A stretch of DNA of 43,252 nucleotides, from positions 1-43,252 of the IMG/VR virus record IMGVR_UViG_3300048822_000009. One strand, given 5' to 3'. Source of the DNA: a virus. Below, in pieces: positions 21,904 to 30,731 of the stretch. Within the stretch, counting starts at the first letter, position 1, and every line of letters begins with the position of its first letter. The notes beneath the pieces were generated by a model. It was not told the DNA's origin. It saw only the letters and a program-made list of their open reading frames with translations, and ran no database searches. The translations under genes and the position numbers were made by a program.

Positions 21904-23403
21904 TTATTTGTATTTATCGAATGCGGCTTGAGCGCCAGCAGAAAGTCCCTGAACCTCCGCCGAAGACGCGGAATTCAACGTATCAGGGATTTGCGCTTTG
22001 ATCTTATTGAGGGCATCGCTCGCACTTTCGACAGTTTTCTTGCTGATTGGCTGACCTGCCGCGCGTGCAGCATTTGCAATCTCCGTTGGCGAAGGGTATT
22101 TGCTCAGACCTTTGATGAGTTCTTGCCGTTTTTGCTCCTCTACGGGGTCTGAAAGGGCTGGCTGATTCTCGATTCGAGTCTTCGCAATCCCCGCAGCATT
22201 CGACAATCGGAACAAAGAAGTATATTTCCCATCCCCAGGGACTCCATCAATGAGGTTCTGCATCTCATGGTTCAAGGTTTTGTTCGTGCGACCATTGCCA
22301 GCAATGATTTGCCCAAGGTCCGTACCCATGCCAGCTACAGAAACCTTATACATTTGCTGCTCGTCTGTAGACCATCGATTCGCAGAGGATGCTTGCAAGG
22401 CACTCATGAAAGAATGCTTGTCGGTGACTTCTGCAAATTGCCCCGAGGTGAGTCCGGCAGACATCTGACCCACAGTGTCGAGTCCGCGAAGGACTTCCGA
22501 ACCCGCTCCCATCATATTGACAGTTCCACGCTGAACAACTTTGTCGATGTTGGCGTCGCCCAGCATTTTGTATTTGCTGTCAGTGGAGAGACGAGTCCCG
22601 TCTTTCCCGGTAGGGTCGAATTCATACTTTTTGCCATTAACTTCAATGACTTGAGGATTCTTTTCAACTTTCGATTCTCGCTCAATCGCCAAACGCTGGG
22701 ACTCCTGCAAGACGCGCTGTTGGTTGAGCTTGAGTTCGGCAGCTTTGTATTTGTCATTCTGGGCATCCCGCGAAGCAGTCTGGGCCATCGTAAGCTGTTC
22801 ACTGGCAGACACGGAAGAAATTTGCTTGGTTTTCCAATAGTTTTGGAATTCCTGCGGGGACATTTGCATCATTTTTAGGGCTGGAGTCAGACCTTCTCTC
22901 TCCTTTACGAAGTTGAAAGCTTCCTCGGGTGTAGCCGAACCTTGTAGCACAGAACCTGCAAATGCACCCTCGTCTTTCACATTCTTGTCTTTGGTTGCAA
23001 GAGCCTTTGCTTGCAAGTCCTCCAGCTTGTTTTGCGAAGTCTGTGCAAGTTGGTCGTAGCGTTCAGCATCTGCAGGACGGCCCGAGAGCTCATAGGCTTG
23101 AGCTTTTGCTTGGTAGACCTTGACAGCTTTTTGAGCCATCTGCACGGAATCAGCATCTGGAATTGCGCCCGATGCAATCGCATCAAGTTTCTGTCCCTTG
23201 TCGATAGCGCCAAGTTGCTTTTGCAAAAATGCCTGCTGTTGCTGTTGCTGGGCAAGTTGATTCTTTTGCATAATTTGTTGCATCTTGGACTCTTCAACTT
23301 GCTGCTTTTTGAGGTCCGTTGCGGCTTGCTTGTCTTGGAGATCAGCAATAAGCTGCTCTCCTTGGAAGTAGTTTGCTGCGAAGTTTCCAAAATTGAATGC
23401 CAT
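21904..23403 (-). CDS. Internal virion (ejection-type) protein, 499 aa, coiled coil
   Basis: The N-terminal 150 residues form strong coiled coil with a glutamine run (LAQQQQQQAFLQ at about 52-62). The middle contains LTMAQTASRDAQNDKYKAAE and EVNGKKYEFDPTGKDG, and the C-terminal half is helical. The gene order and composition fit the second ejection protein of P22-like phages (gp20 position), not sequence identity to it. GGAG precedes the start. Confidence 0.7.
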   Translation of the reverse strand: MAFNFGNFAANYFQGEQLIADLQDKQAATDLKKQQVEESKMQQIMQKNQLAQQQQQQAFLQKQLGAIDKGQKLDAIASGAIPDADSVQMAQKAVKVYQAKAQAYELSGRPADAERYDQLAQTSQNKLEDLQAKALATKDKNVKDEGAFAGSVLQGSATPEEAFNFVKEREGLTPALKMMQMSPQEFQNYWKTKQISSVSASEQLTMAQTASRDAQNDKYKAAELKLNQQRVLQESQRLAIERESKVEKNPQVIEVNGKKYEFDPTGKDGTRLSTDSKYKMLGDANIDKVVQRGTVNMMGAGSEVLRGLDTVGQMSAGLTSGQFAEVTDKHSFMSALQASSANRWSTDEQQMYKVSVAGMGTDLGQIIAGNGRTNKTLNHEMQNLIDGVPGDGKYTSLFRLSNAAGIAKTRIENQPALSDPVEEQKRQELIKGLSKYPSPTEIANAARAAGQPISKKTVESASDALNKIKAQIPDTLNSASSAEVQGLSAGAQAAFDKYK

Positions 23404-23423
23404 AAGGGGTCTCCAGTCTTCGA

Positions 23424-24287
23424 TTATTCTGCGTTAAGCCAGCTATCGATTTGGGAGTCGATATTCTGAGATGACGACCCCGGCTGGTTGGAGAAAGTGT
23501 CCGAACTCGATATCCCAGTATCATAGTTGCTGTTCTGTTGGGATTGATTCCAGAGATTGCTGGCTGCGGAGCCTCCCGCATTGGCGAGTTGCTGGAATGC
23601 CGCCGATTGTGCAATGTTATTTTGTTGTTGGAGTTGACCTGCTACGCCCGGATTGCCGATATTCATGCCAGAAAGCTGGGCAAGTTGTTGAAATTGATTC
23701 GAATAGTTATTTGCAGCATTCACATCCAACGTATTGTAGAGTCCGGCAGAAGATTGCAGCATGCCAGATTGCTGAGTTGCTAGATTCGAGAGATTCGTTA
23801 CATCTTGTTGATAGGTTTGACTTGCCAAACCTTGGCCGTATTGGGTGAGGCCAGCGGCAAGATTCCCCGAGCCGTTCATGCCTTGGGCGGCCCCGCTCCG
23901 AGCGAGTGCTTGGCTACCCTGCGTCAGTGCAAATTGATACCCCGGAGTGTTTTCCAAGGTTTGCTGTTGAAGGGCCGAATTGCCAGTAGTATTGACTAGC
24001 CCATTCAAGGTCCCCATCGTATTCCCAAGTCCCTGCCCCGCATAATACTGCTGGCCAGCGATGTCTGCTACAGCCCCAGAATATTGCGTAGCCCCGCCTT
24101 GGGTCGAACCTTGCGTGTTGACGAGGTTCGACAGCATCGGCTGATACTGCGGACGTTGACCTGCGAACGGGTCAGCCGCGTTCGCAGCAGTCTGCGCATT
24201 CTGGGATGAAGTTTCGCTGTTGGACTTCGAGGACAGATACCCCCCAACTGCCAGAACAGACGCACCTCCGATATATGCCCATACCAT
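23424..24287 (-). CDS. Internal virion (ejection-type) protein, 287 aa, Q/N/G-rich
   Basis: A short hydrophobic N-terminus (WAYIGGASVLAVGGYLSS) is followed by a Q, N, S and G-rich body (for example NTTGNSALQQQTLENTPGYQ and ALARSGAAQGMNGSGNLAAG). Proteins with TPGYQFAL.QG...L.R..AA.G...SG are typical of the first ejection protein of many podoviruses (gp7 position). It follows the cupin gene with a TAATG overlap, and AAAGGA precedes the start. Confidence 0.75.
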   Translation of the reverse strand: MVWAYIGGASVLAVGGYLSSKSNSETSSQNAQTAANAADPFAGQRPQYQPMLSNLVNTQGSTQGGATQYSGAVADIAGQQYYAGQGLGNTMGTLNGLVNTTGNSALQQQTLENTPGYQFALTQGSQALARSGAAQGMNGSGNLAAGLTQYGQGLASQTYQQDVTNLSNLATQQSGMLQSSAGLYNTLDVNAANNYSNQFQQLAQLSGMNIGNPGVAGQLQQQNNIAQSAAFQQLANAGGSAASNLWNQSQQNSNYDTGISSSDTFSNQPGSSSQNIDSQIDSWLNAE

Positions 24288-24835
24288 TATGAATTCCTTT
24301 CCAGACGCGCTGCGTCTTCTTCTGAGATAAGTTCTGGCAATGGGTCACGAAGTCCGAGAGCCGAATAGGATTCTGCAATCACTTTTGATTCGATAATATC
24401 TAGGTCAGTTTCATTCGTGGAATGCACGAGGGTCCAGATCGTATCTTCCAGCACACTGATTGCCCGTTGGCATCCCGCAGGGGCAATCCCTGAATAAGGT
24501 GCTTTGAGTTCCCGTAACCCTTCCTGCTCAGTGAATACTCGGACATGGCCTTGGGAGATGAATTCGAAATGCTCATGCCGGTGGATTCGGCCAATGACAG
24601 TTATACCTCTTGGGAGGAAAATACTTCGAATATATTGACCATTGCCAGCCGAGTTTGGCTTCACGAATTCGTGCTTGAGGGGGAATGCCATTGGCTGAAA
24701 GGTGCCTTGAATACTGGCATTTATCATTTCCCTTCCCAACCGGACAATAGCTTTCCGACGCTCATAGGGGTCTGAAATCTCGGACCATTTCTGGTCCTCG
24801 TTACTCGCTAGTAATAGGGACTCGAAATCCATCAT
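24287..24835 (-). CDS. Cupin-fold phage protein
   Basis: 182 residues. Cupin motif 1 is visible as IGRIHRHEHFEFISQGHVRV (HxHxxxE then G), and motif 2 as GIAPAGCQRAISVLEDTIWT ending in H. Metal-binding cupins of this type are encoded between the needle-hub and ejection genes in several podoviruses, role unknown. The first 17 or so residues (MMDFESLLLASNEDQKW) are encoded by CAH 8 itself. The next in-frame Met is at residue 37, so the long start is likely unless a non-ATG start is used. Confidence 0.75.
   Translation of the reverse strand: MMDFESLLLASNEDQKWSEISDPYERRKAIVRLGREMINASIQGTFQPMAFPLKHEFVKPNSAGNGQYIRSIFLPRGITVIGRIHRHEHFEFISQGHVRVFTEQEGLRELKAPYSGIAPAGCQRAISVLEDTIWTLVHSTNETDLDIIESKVIAESYSALGLRDPLPELISEEDAARLERNS
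24787..24828. repeat. CAH palindrome 8, inside a reading frame
   Basis: tttctggtcctcgttac (24788-24804), loop tcgcta, gtaatagggactcgaaa (24811-24827). On the minus strand it is read in frame as the start of the cupin gene. The stem has several mismatches and G-T pairs. Confidence 0.75.
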
Positions 24836-26331
24836 TCCTGAATATCCCCCACAATAAACGAATCAATCCGCATTGGCTGATTGCCTGTATAGGTAAATCT
24901 CCAAGCCCTGCGTCGGAAACTCCCCAAGCGACGGATTTGCTTGCGAATATACCCCATCGCAAGCGCAACTGGAGTCGAAAAGGTATTATAGTCGTCGTCG
25001 GAATAGCTAACCATTAGATTATCTGAGACTGTATCCCCCAGCACGGTCAAGGCTGAGGCATATTTCCTCTTCATAGTCCCTGCATCCCTCGGGTCAGTCT
25101 GGATTTGCATCGTAATTGCGTGCGATCCGGCATCCTGATACACATTTTGCCCCAAATAGTAGACATGCCCATCAAGGAACCCCTGTACAAGAGTCAGATA
25201 AGTCGATTGATCCACTACACCATAGAATCCAGTGAAGATATTCCCAAATCCCCCAGTCGTTGCCGAACTCCATACCGTCCAATGCTGGAAGTCCATATCA
25301 TACACAAGAGTGTAGCCAATGGTAGAATAGTTATTCGGGCCAGTAATCACATTCAACACATACAAGCTATGTCCAGCAACCTTGGCGGTGTAGGCCGAGA
25401 GGAAAGTTCCCGCCAATGTCCCTGAAAAGGGTACTGTTTGCAGAATCTTGTCAATAGCTGTGGTGCTGAGTTTTGTCATGGACAAGCCTTGGAATACAAA
25501 CACCCCCCGGCCAACCCCATTCACCACACCAACAAAGATCGTGGCTTCATTCATATGCGCAATGCTGTAGGGATCGATACAGCCTGTCTGGAATGTCGCA
25601 TTCGGAACTGGGGATAATGGACTTCCAGGAGGAGGGTTACCATTATCAAAGAAAAACTGAATCCCATTCTCGCAGAATGCCACGACATAGTTGAGGTGTC
25701 TGGATATTGTTGTCCCAACCCCCAGTGTTTGATCCCATTGAATGAGGTTGAGCGCGGTCCAAGTTGTCGGATCGTTCAGGTTGCTGCCGAAAATCCCCCC
25801 GGAAACCCCAGCGACGTACAGAGCTTGCGACATCACGTAATAGGTTCCATCGAGAACTACAATCCCCGGAACGATATAGAGTAGCGAAGTCGGTACTCCA
25901 GCACTTGTAATCTTCGTTACAGTGCCTGCACTGGGATTGACTTCCCAAATGCCAAATCCATTCTGCATCAGCCCATAGCCAATGAATACCCCGTTGGGGG
26001 TATTCAGAAAGGAATAGGTTTGCCCAAATGAAATAGGCGACGGAACAGCCACTGGAGTTACTGCCGCAGTTGGGAAGTATACGGTATCACCGAAGACAGC
26101 CACTGCTGTATTGACCGCAAATCCCATTCCTTGCGGGAGCGGATTCACTAGCGCAGGATCACGGGAGGAGTACACCAGTCCGGGCCTCTTAACCACAGAC
26201 GAGCCGCCATCGTCGTCCCTCTCCACAACGCAATTCAGGAGATAGGAGTCCTTATTCAGAGTCCCATCCCGAGAGGAAATGGGCTGAATAAAGGGAATCG
26301 GGGGATTCGATACAACTGGAGAATCCGGCAT
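24832..26331 (-). CDS. Tail hub / packaged-DNA stabilisation protein, P22 gp10-like
   Basis: 499 residues, beta-rich. The opening VSNPPIPFIQPISSRDGTLN and KDSYLLNCVVERDDDG, followed by VVKRPGLVYSS, is the usual start of gp10-like hub proteins (Q...R.. .KD....N...E....G...V.KRPG). The end FRRRAWRFTYTGNQPMRID is also typical. It closes the portal channel below the gp4-like adaptor. The start overlaps the upstream stop as TAATG, after AAGGGA. Confidence 0.8.
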   Translation of the reverse strand: MPDSPVVSNPPIPFIQPISSRDGTLNKDSYLLNCVVERDDDGGSSVVKRPGLVYSSRDPALVNPLPQGMGFAVNTAVAVFGDTVYFPTAAVTPVAVPSPISFGQTYSFLNTPNGVFIGYGLMQNGFGIWEVNPSAGTVTKITSAGVPTSLLYIVPGIVVLDGTYYVMSQALYVAGVSGGIFGSNLNDPTTWTALNLIQWDQTLGVGTTISRHLNYVVAFCENGIQFFFDNGNPPPGSPLSPVPNATFQTGCIDPYSIAHMNEATIFVGVVNGVGRGVFVFQGLSMTKLSTTAIDKILQTVPFSGTLAGTFLSAYTAKVAGHSLYVLNVITGPNNYSTIGYTLVYDMDFQHWTVWSSATTGGFGNIFTGFYGVVDQSTYLTLVQGFLDGHVYYLGQNVYQDAGSHAITMQIQTDPRDAGTMKRKYASALTVLGDTVSDNLMVSYSDDDYNTFSTPVALAMGYIRKQIRRLGSFRRRAWRFTYTGNQPMRIDSFIVGDIQE

Positions 26332-27047
26332 TATCTATCCCTTTGCGAAGGTGTGAAATAGACGCTGGCTTGCTCTTGGCAAGCGGCAAAGAATTCGTCA
26401 GCATAGGTTTTGGCTCGTCCCGCGATCTCTTGCCGTAAATCAGGACGAACTTCATATTCCAGTGCAAGCTGATCTGCCAAGTTCCATTTCAGCATGAGAT
26501 AGGCTTCTTGGGGAAAGTCTACGTTGTTTGTTGTGGTGCCAATGTCTTGGATTGAACGCTGTATTGTCAGGATAAGGTTCCATGTGGAGCTTTGACTTGG
26601 CACATCGTAGACAGTGATAATGCCAGCGCCCGGCACAGGAACCGTATTGCCGATTTGTGGATCATAAAACAATTGATTCGGCACGCCTTGGGCAGCTTTC
26701 TGCCCCAAGAGGTCATAGTCATATCGACTGAAAACTTGAATGCTCACATCATTCCCAGATGCGATCGTGCTGAGCCTAGCATCCAGAATCCGCAATGGCC
26801 GAGGACTGCCCAGAGAATAAGTAGCCTGCCCCGCAATCATTGGAACCGTTAAGGATTGCACTGCCCAGAGAGGCAAGCCTTTGATCGCCATAGCCTTGAC
26901 GAGAATCTCAAATGCCTGTGCCGCGTTCGTCATGTCTTGTGAAGTCGGCCCTGCGTCTGCTGCTCCATACGTCTGCATGATGCGAAAAGCCGCATTGATA
27001 AAATCAACGCCTTCCAACGCAAACGAATAAGTATTGCTGGTAGTCAC
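26331..27047 (-). CDS. Head-completion adaptor, P22 gp4-like
   Basis: 238 residues. An N-terminal helical region (FINAAFRIMQTYGAADAG then AFEILVKAMAIKGLPLWAVQ) is followed by TYSLGSPRPLRILDA and a C-terminal helix LMLKWNLADQLALEYEVRPD. This layout is typical of gp4-like tail accessory factors, which bind the portal ring and receive the hub protein. The start codon is GTG at 27047, with GAAGGAAG just upstream. Confidence 0.75.
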   Translation of the reverse strand: MTTSNTYSFALEGVDFINAAFRIMQTYGAADAGPTSQDMTNAAQAFEILVKAMAIKGLPLWAVQSLTVPMIAGQATYSLGSPRPLRILDARLSTIASGNDVSIQVFSRYDYDLLGQKAAQGVPNQLFYDPQIGNTVPVPGAGIITVYDVPSQSSTWNLILTIQRSIQDIGTTTNNVDFPQEAYLMLKWNLADQLALEYEVRPDLRQEIAGRAKTYADEFFAACQEQASVYFTPSQRDR

Positions 27048-27062
27048 AGGGCTTCCTTCACA

Positions 27063-27212
27063 TTAGCTTCGGGTAGCTTTAGCAGCGTACCCTTTTTTTA
27101 CTTTGCCTTGCATCAGGCCAGACATTTGCTCCTTAGACTTCTGCAAGTTGGAACTTGTTCGGCCCCCTCTTGCTGGGAGAGATTTCTGAACAGGTTTTTT
27201 GGGCTTTTCCAT
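27063..27212 (-). CDS. Very basic small protein, 49 aa
   Basis: MEKPKKPVQKSLPARGGRTS then SNLQKSKEQMSGLMQGKVKK and the end GYAAKATRS. AAAGGA is 6 bases before the ATG at 27212. Almost a third of the residues are K or R, as in small nucleic-acid-binding or head-associated proteins. It lies between two virion genes, with no overlap. Role unknown. Confidence 0.65.
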   Translation of the reverse strand: MEKPKKPVQKSLPARGGRTSSNLQKSKEQMSGLMQGKVKKGYAAKATRS

Positions 27213-27233
27213 TCCAGTTCCTTTCATCTTTGG

Positions 27234-27653
27234 TTAAGGTACAGTGACACCGCCAACTTTGATCAGTTCAAAGATGATAGTGTAGGTAAGTGGGCCACTT
27301 GTCCAGCCAGCCGTTGAAATGCCAATTTGCCCTGACGGAGACACGGCATTATTCGACAGACTCCCGTAGCCCTTGGATTCAATCTTGGACCTCCCGAAGA
27401 GTTCCGCACAAATCACCGGAGTTGCGGCATCCCAGAATACCCCCACTGACAAGCCATCCTGAATAACGTGAGTTATTTTCTGGATACTCAGCAGCGGAGA
27501 TTTGATCTGTTGCGCATTGTCGATCCCGAATAAGGTAGCTGGGTTCGCAATGATTGTATAGGCGAGATTGCTAGTTGCCGCAATCCCATCCACCTTGATG
27601 ACAGTGTTACGAGGACCGTCAAGAAGGATTTGCACGCCAAATGGATCAGCCAT
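27234..27653 (-). CDS. Virion structural protein, 139 aa
   Basis: A beta-rich protein: PFGVQILLDGPRNTVIKVDG, then a middle segment ITHVIQDGLSVGVFWDAATP and a closing GQIGISTAGWTSGPLTYTII. The pattern I.Y.IQ.GLSV.L.WDA.....I.EL.GR and GKIGI.T.GW is one I associate with small virion proteins of podoviruses encoded between capsid and adaptor genes. GGAG is 8 bases before the start. Confidence 0.65.
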   Translation of the reverse strand: MADPFGVQILLDGPRNTVIKVDGIAATSNLAYTIIANPATLFGIDNAQQIKSPLLSIQKITHVIQDGLSVGVFWDAATPVICAELFGRSKIESKGYGSLSNNAVSPSGQIGISTAGWTSGPLTYTIIFELIKVGGVTVP

Positions 27654-27668
27654 GAAGGATTCTCCAGA

Positions 27669-28424
27669 TTAACGTTCGTTCGACGCGACAATGTAGTCCA
27701 CGTTGAGGGTCTTTGCCGCAGCTGTCGAATTCTGAATACCGAAACTCGGAGACAGATTCACAGTCGTGAAGGCTGCCGGAGTGTACTGGGCAATACGGCC
27801 TTTGGCCACCGGATTCACAAGAGGGTTTGGTGCCAATTGCGTACCAGTTTGAGGTTGCCAATAGATTGCAAAATTTCCGTATTGGTCAATCTGGAATCCG
27901 ATTTCGAAATACACTCCTGCGGCAAGATTTAACACGATTGGAGTTGAAATCGAGGTTGATACACTGCCAACTACTACTGCAAAATGTAGCGAAGTGGACC
28001 CAGCAGTCTTGTAGCAGTAAAAACCATCCGTCGGGGCTAGCGGGGTTGTGGTTTGATTCAGCATGCCGCAATAGAATGCTGGAAGAGTAGCATCCGCAAG
28101 CGATCCGGCAAACTTAAAGAACATTTGCTTGCCGGAATCAATAGTGAAGGTTGGCTGAACTTGCTGGACAAACACAGCATCCGTTGTGCCAGTTGTAGTG
28201 GTGAGTTGCAGAATCCCGCCATCACCAGCAATTAATGCGGCAGTTCCTGTGCCAGTCAGGGTGATAGTCCAATCCCCTGCCGCATAGGTAGAAAAGTCAT
28301 TCGAGTAGATGTGTGAATAGGTGGGGTCTGGAACCCCGCTGCTGCCCATCGTCCCGAAGCGACTGGCATTGGTCAGGCCATTCGGATTAGACGAGGTTAG
28401 GCTTTGGAAAGCTTGAGAATTCAT
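27669..28424 (-). CDS. Capsid-associated jellyroll protein, 251 aa
   Basis: Beta-rich and glycine/threonine-rich, with a concanavalin/LamG-like look: DFSTYAAGDWTITLTGTGTA, QMFFKFAGSLADATLPAFYC, FYCYKTAGSTSLHFAVVVGS, and VYFEIGFQIDQYGNFAIYWQ. Phages often encode such a protein after the major capsid gene as a surface decoration. The gene is separated from the capsid gene by CAH 9. Confidence 0.6.
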   Translation of the reverse strand: MNSQAFQSLTSSNPNGLTNASRFGTMGSSGVPDPTYSHIYSNDFSTYAAGDWTITLTGTGTAALIAGDGGILQLTTTTGTTDAVFVQQVQPTFTIDSGKQMFFKFAGSLADATLPAFYCGMLNQTTTPLAPTDGFYCYKTAGSTSLHFAVVVGSVSTSISTPIVLNLAAGVYFEIGFQIDQYGNFAIYWQPQTGTQLAPNPLVNPVAKGRIAQYTPAAFTTVNLSPSFGIQNSTAAAKTLNVDYIVASNER

Positions 28425-28449
28425 GATCGTAGACCCTTTTCAGTATTTG

Positions 28450-28491
28450 ATTTCTAGTCCCCGGTACTAGCGAGTAATAGGGACTAGAAAT
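28450..28491. repeat. CAH palindrome 9
   Basis: atttctagtccccggtac (28450-28467) and gtaatagggactagaaat (28474-28491) form a stem whose outer 9 bp are perfect (atttctagt/actagaaat) while the inner part has mismatches. It lies between the major capsid gene and the next gene, a place where many phages have a terminator or processing site. Confidence 0.85.
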
Positions 28492-28522
28492 TGACTCTAA
28501 TCCAGCCAGCTTATGCTACATC

Positions 28523-29437
28523 TTATGCTGCGTTTTGACCGTACAGTCCGCGTGGATTTGCCCACAAGAACGTGTAACGTTCGTAAGCCGCAATCTTGTA
28601 GTTCCGGGTATCGAAGTCATTATCTTCCCAGAAGTCCAAAGCTTCACGTTCCTGCCAGATCAGACCGTCTTGGCAATTAGTTGTGACGAACCAAGGACCA
28701 GTGCCAGCCAAATACGGATTGCTTACGATACCGCCGGGAATCAGGCTCTCGGTTGCAATCGGATTGATGTCGTTGAAGTTATTCCCAACGGACTTCTGAG
28801 TCTTCACCACACGCTTCGCATTGAACAGATTGTTCGGATGCACAACCAGTTTGTCAGCCATTAACGGTTCGATAAAGCCTCGGTCGTCCTTGGCTTGCAG
28901 CATCAAGATCAGCATATCTTCCAGTGCCGCTTGCGAAAACTCACTCGGAACTGTGACTGTGTTTGCCCATGTGCCGCCAGAGAAGTTTGGATGTGCAGTG
29001 TTAAGCAGACTGACACCATCGCCACCAATATACGAAGAGTTGAATGCGCGATTGAAGACATTCGTCGCATTGATGTTCTTCGTTTCTTGGAACGATCTCC
29101 GCAAACGTTCAACACGATTCTTCACCAGCTTCACATAAAGATTATCTTTCAGTTCTTCATGTGTGGTGATAACTCCCAGAGCGTACGCGGCATTAGTTCC
29201 GCGAGTGATCCAACCTTGATTCATTGAATCATACTGGATTGGAGCACCTTCAGCCTTGAAGGGTGCGACCCCCAGAGTGACGTTCTGCACATATTCTTCG
29301 TAGTTCTTGGAAGACATTTCTTTGCGGAACATCAAAGGCCAGTATGGGGGAGCCGCTGCCGCAGCAGAATCCCACCACGATTTAACTCCTTCCCAAAGAC
29401 CCTTGGGATAACTTGCTGTGCTAATAATTCCTGGCAT
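28523..29437 (-). CDS. Major capsid protein
   Basis: 304 residues. The region KLVVHPNNLFNAKRVVKTQK, then IPGGIVSNPYLAGTGPWFVT and the end EREALDFWEDNDFDTRNYKI followed by AAYERYTFLWANPRGLYG are typical of HK97-fold major capsid proteins of the Mu gpT-like type. An N-terminal helix with SSKNYEEYVQNV fits the same family. A very strong ribosome site (AGGAGAAAATA) and a leader hairpin precede the gene, in line with high expression. Confidence 0.85.
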   Translation of the reverse strand: MPGIISTASYPKGLWEGVKSWWDSAAAAAPPYWPLMFRKEMSSKNYEEYVQNVTLGVAPFKAEGAPIQYDSMNQGWITRGTNAAYALGVITTHEELKDNLYVKLVKNRVERLRRSFQETKNINATNVFNRAFNSSYIGGDGVSLLNTAHPNFSGGTWANTVTVPSEFSQAALEDMLILMLQAKDDRGFIEPLMADKLVVHPNNLFNAKRVVKTQKSVGNNFNDINPIATESLIPGGIVSNPYLAGTGPWFVTTNCQDGLIWQEREALDFWEDNDFDTRNYKIAAYERYTFLWANPRGLYGQNAA

Positions 29438-29447
29438 TATTTTCTCC

Positions 29448-29496
29448 TAAGCGCAACTGCGCAATGTGGAATGACGATTGTAAGCGGTTGCGCTTA
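29448..29496 (-). promoter_or_regulatory. Leader hairpin directly before the capsid ribosome site
   Basis: taagcgcaac (29448-29457) and gttgcgctta (29487-29496) are perfect 10-bp inverted repeats with a 29-nt loop. On the minus-strand mRNA the stem includes the stop codon of the upstream gene, and its 3' arm touches the capsid ribosome site. It is unlike the CAH family. It could stabilise or gate the capsid message. Confidence 0.7.
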
Positions 29497-30102
29497 GACT
29501 CCAGCAGTATTACCCATGAGTTCGTGCTGGTTGAACATGACAAGCCATGTCGCGTAGGCTCCGAAGCCATTGTTAACCCGTTGAGACAGTCCCATCAAAC
29601 GCAAAGACAAGCCCTGAGTTGTAGCAACACTCGACGTAAGCAATACTGTAGCCGAATACTGCCCCGGGGCTGTCGGATTCGTTACAGTAAAGCTTGCATT
29701 CTTGTTGACTGCTGTCGCTGTCAGCACATTCAAGCCATCATCTTGGAGTTCGAAGACTGCCTCAGGATTATCCTGCACCAAGACATAGTATGCTTTTGTC
29801 TTGGTTGCTGGGATATTCTGCACAGTCAGGTCAAGATTGGTGCCCTGAATGCTGGGATTGTTCGGAGGGGCGATGTAGCATCCAAGAATCACGCCACGCA
29901 CGAGACCAGTGCCTGTGGTGTTCTTGGTCACGCCCATGATGCCATTACCATCTGATACTGCCGCACTCACAACAGCATCGCCGGGGTTGAATTGGTTCGT
30001 ATCAGCAGCCGCGATGTAATACATATTCCCGCGCATGGAAATCGAACCTGCCGCAAAGCTACTAACATCCACGAAGCCCTTCGGGGCTTGCAAGTTTGCC
30101 AT
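29494..30102 (-). CDS. Probable head decoration protein, 202 aa
   Basis: MANLQAPKGFVDVSSFAAGS, NMYYIAAADTNQFNPGDAVV, GVTKNTTGTGLVRGVILGCY, then YYVLVQDNPEAVFELQDDG and SLRLMGLSQRVNNGFGAYAT. The line VQDNP...FE.Q.DG is often seen in phage head proteins encoded beside the major capsid gene. It probably sits on the capsid surface or in its inner layer. AAAGGA precedes the start. Confidence 0.65.
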   Translation of the reverse strand: MANLQAPKGFVDVSSFAAGSISMRGNMYYIAAADTNQFNPGDAVVSAAVSDGNGIMGVTKNTTGTGLVRGVILGCYIAPPNNPSIQGTNLDLTVQNIPATKTKAYYVLVQDNPEAVFELQDDGLNVLTATAVNKNASFTVTNPTAPGQYSATVLLTSSVATTQGLSLRLMGLSQRVNNGFGAYATWLVMFNQHELMGNTAGV

Positions 30103-30117
30103 TTGAAATTCCTTTGG

Positions 30118-30137
30118 AAAAGGGAGCTGAGGCTCCC
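30118..30137 (-). terminator. Attenuator-like hairpin before the head-protein gene
   Basis: On the minus strand GGGAGC (30137-30132), loop CTCA, GCTCCC (30127-30122) is followed by TTTT (30121-30118). The stem is 6 bp. It stands between the gene ending at 30182 and the one starting at 30102, and may lower upstream read-through. Confidence 0.5.
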
Positions 30138-30181
30138 AGAGATAAGCCGACTAGGCAAACCCACAGCCTACTGCTAGCGGG

Positions 30182-30682
30182 TTATTCCTGACGGTTCCGG
30201 GTTTTGAGACTATTAGTATACCCATTCGGCACATATCGGGAATCTTCTTCCAAAGATCGGCGAATGGCACTATCCCATTTATTAGACTGCTCAGCCGTGG
30301 CGGCTTGGCGGTCTTCCCATGTCTCCTCGGTGCATTTCATCAAGTAGGCTCGAATTGATTGCCCACCTTCTGTAGTGTCAACATGCTTGCTTATTCTGTC
30401 GGCAGTGTCAAGCCCCGGAGCTACATTCGGCAAAGACCGCCCACGAGAGCTGCCAGCAACCTCTGCGGGGGTAACGAAGTCGAAGCCATCAGCATAATGC
30501 TGCTCAACACTTCCGTGAAGGTCGTTGATCCACATTGCCTTGTAGCCGGGAATGTTGAAATCAACTGCAAGCTTAAGCTTTGCCCCCCCAAGGTCCGCAG
30601 GACGAACGCGGGGGGCTTCTGGGCGGTCAGACGGCTTACGAGAAACTGGCTGACGGAGATCGGATTGAATATTATCGGACAT
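30182..30682 (-). CDS. Hypothetical head-module protein, 166 aa
   Basis: A charged N-terminus (NIQSDLRQPVSRKPSDRPEA) is followed by a compact region DFNIPGYKAMWINDLHGSVE and YADGFDFVTPAEV, and a helical C-terminus. The motif IPGY...W.ND..G.V..... .GFDFVTP.EV is known from proteins encoded between scaffold and capsid genes in podoviruses, with unknown role. The ribosome site is weak. Confidence 0.6.
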   Translation of the reverse strand: MSDNIQSDLRQPVSRKPSDRPEAPRVRPADLGGAKLKLAVDFNIPGYKAMWINDLHGSVEQHYADGFDFVTPAEVAGSSRGRSLPNVAPGLDTADRISKHVDTTEGGQSIRAYLMKCTEETWEDRQAATAEQSNKWDSAIRRSLEEDSRYVPNGYTNSLKTRNRQE

Positions 30683-30731
30683 AGGATGCTTTCAGGAATT
30701 TTACAGGAATAGTTACTGGAATCGGAATTAC

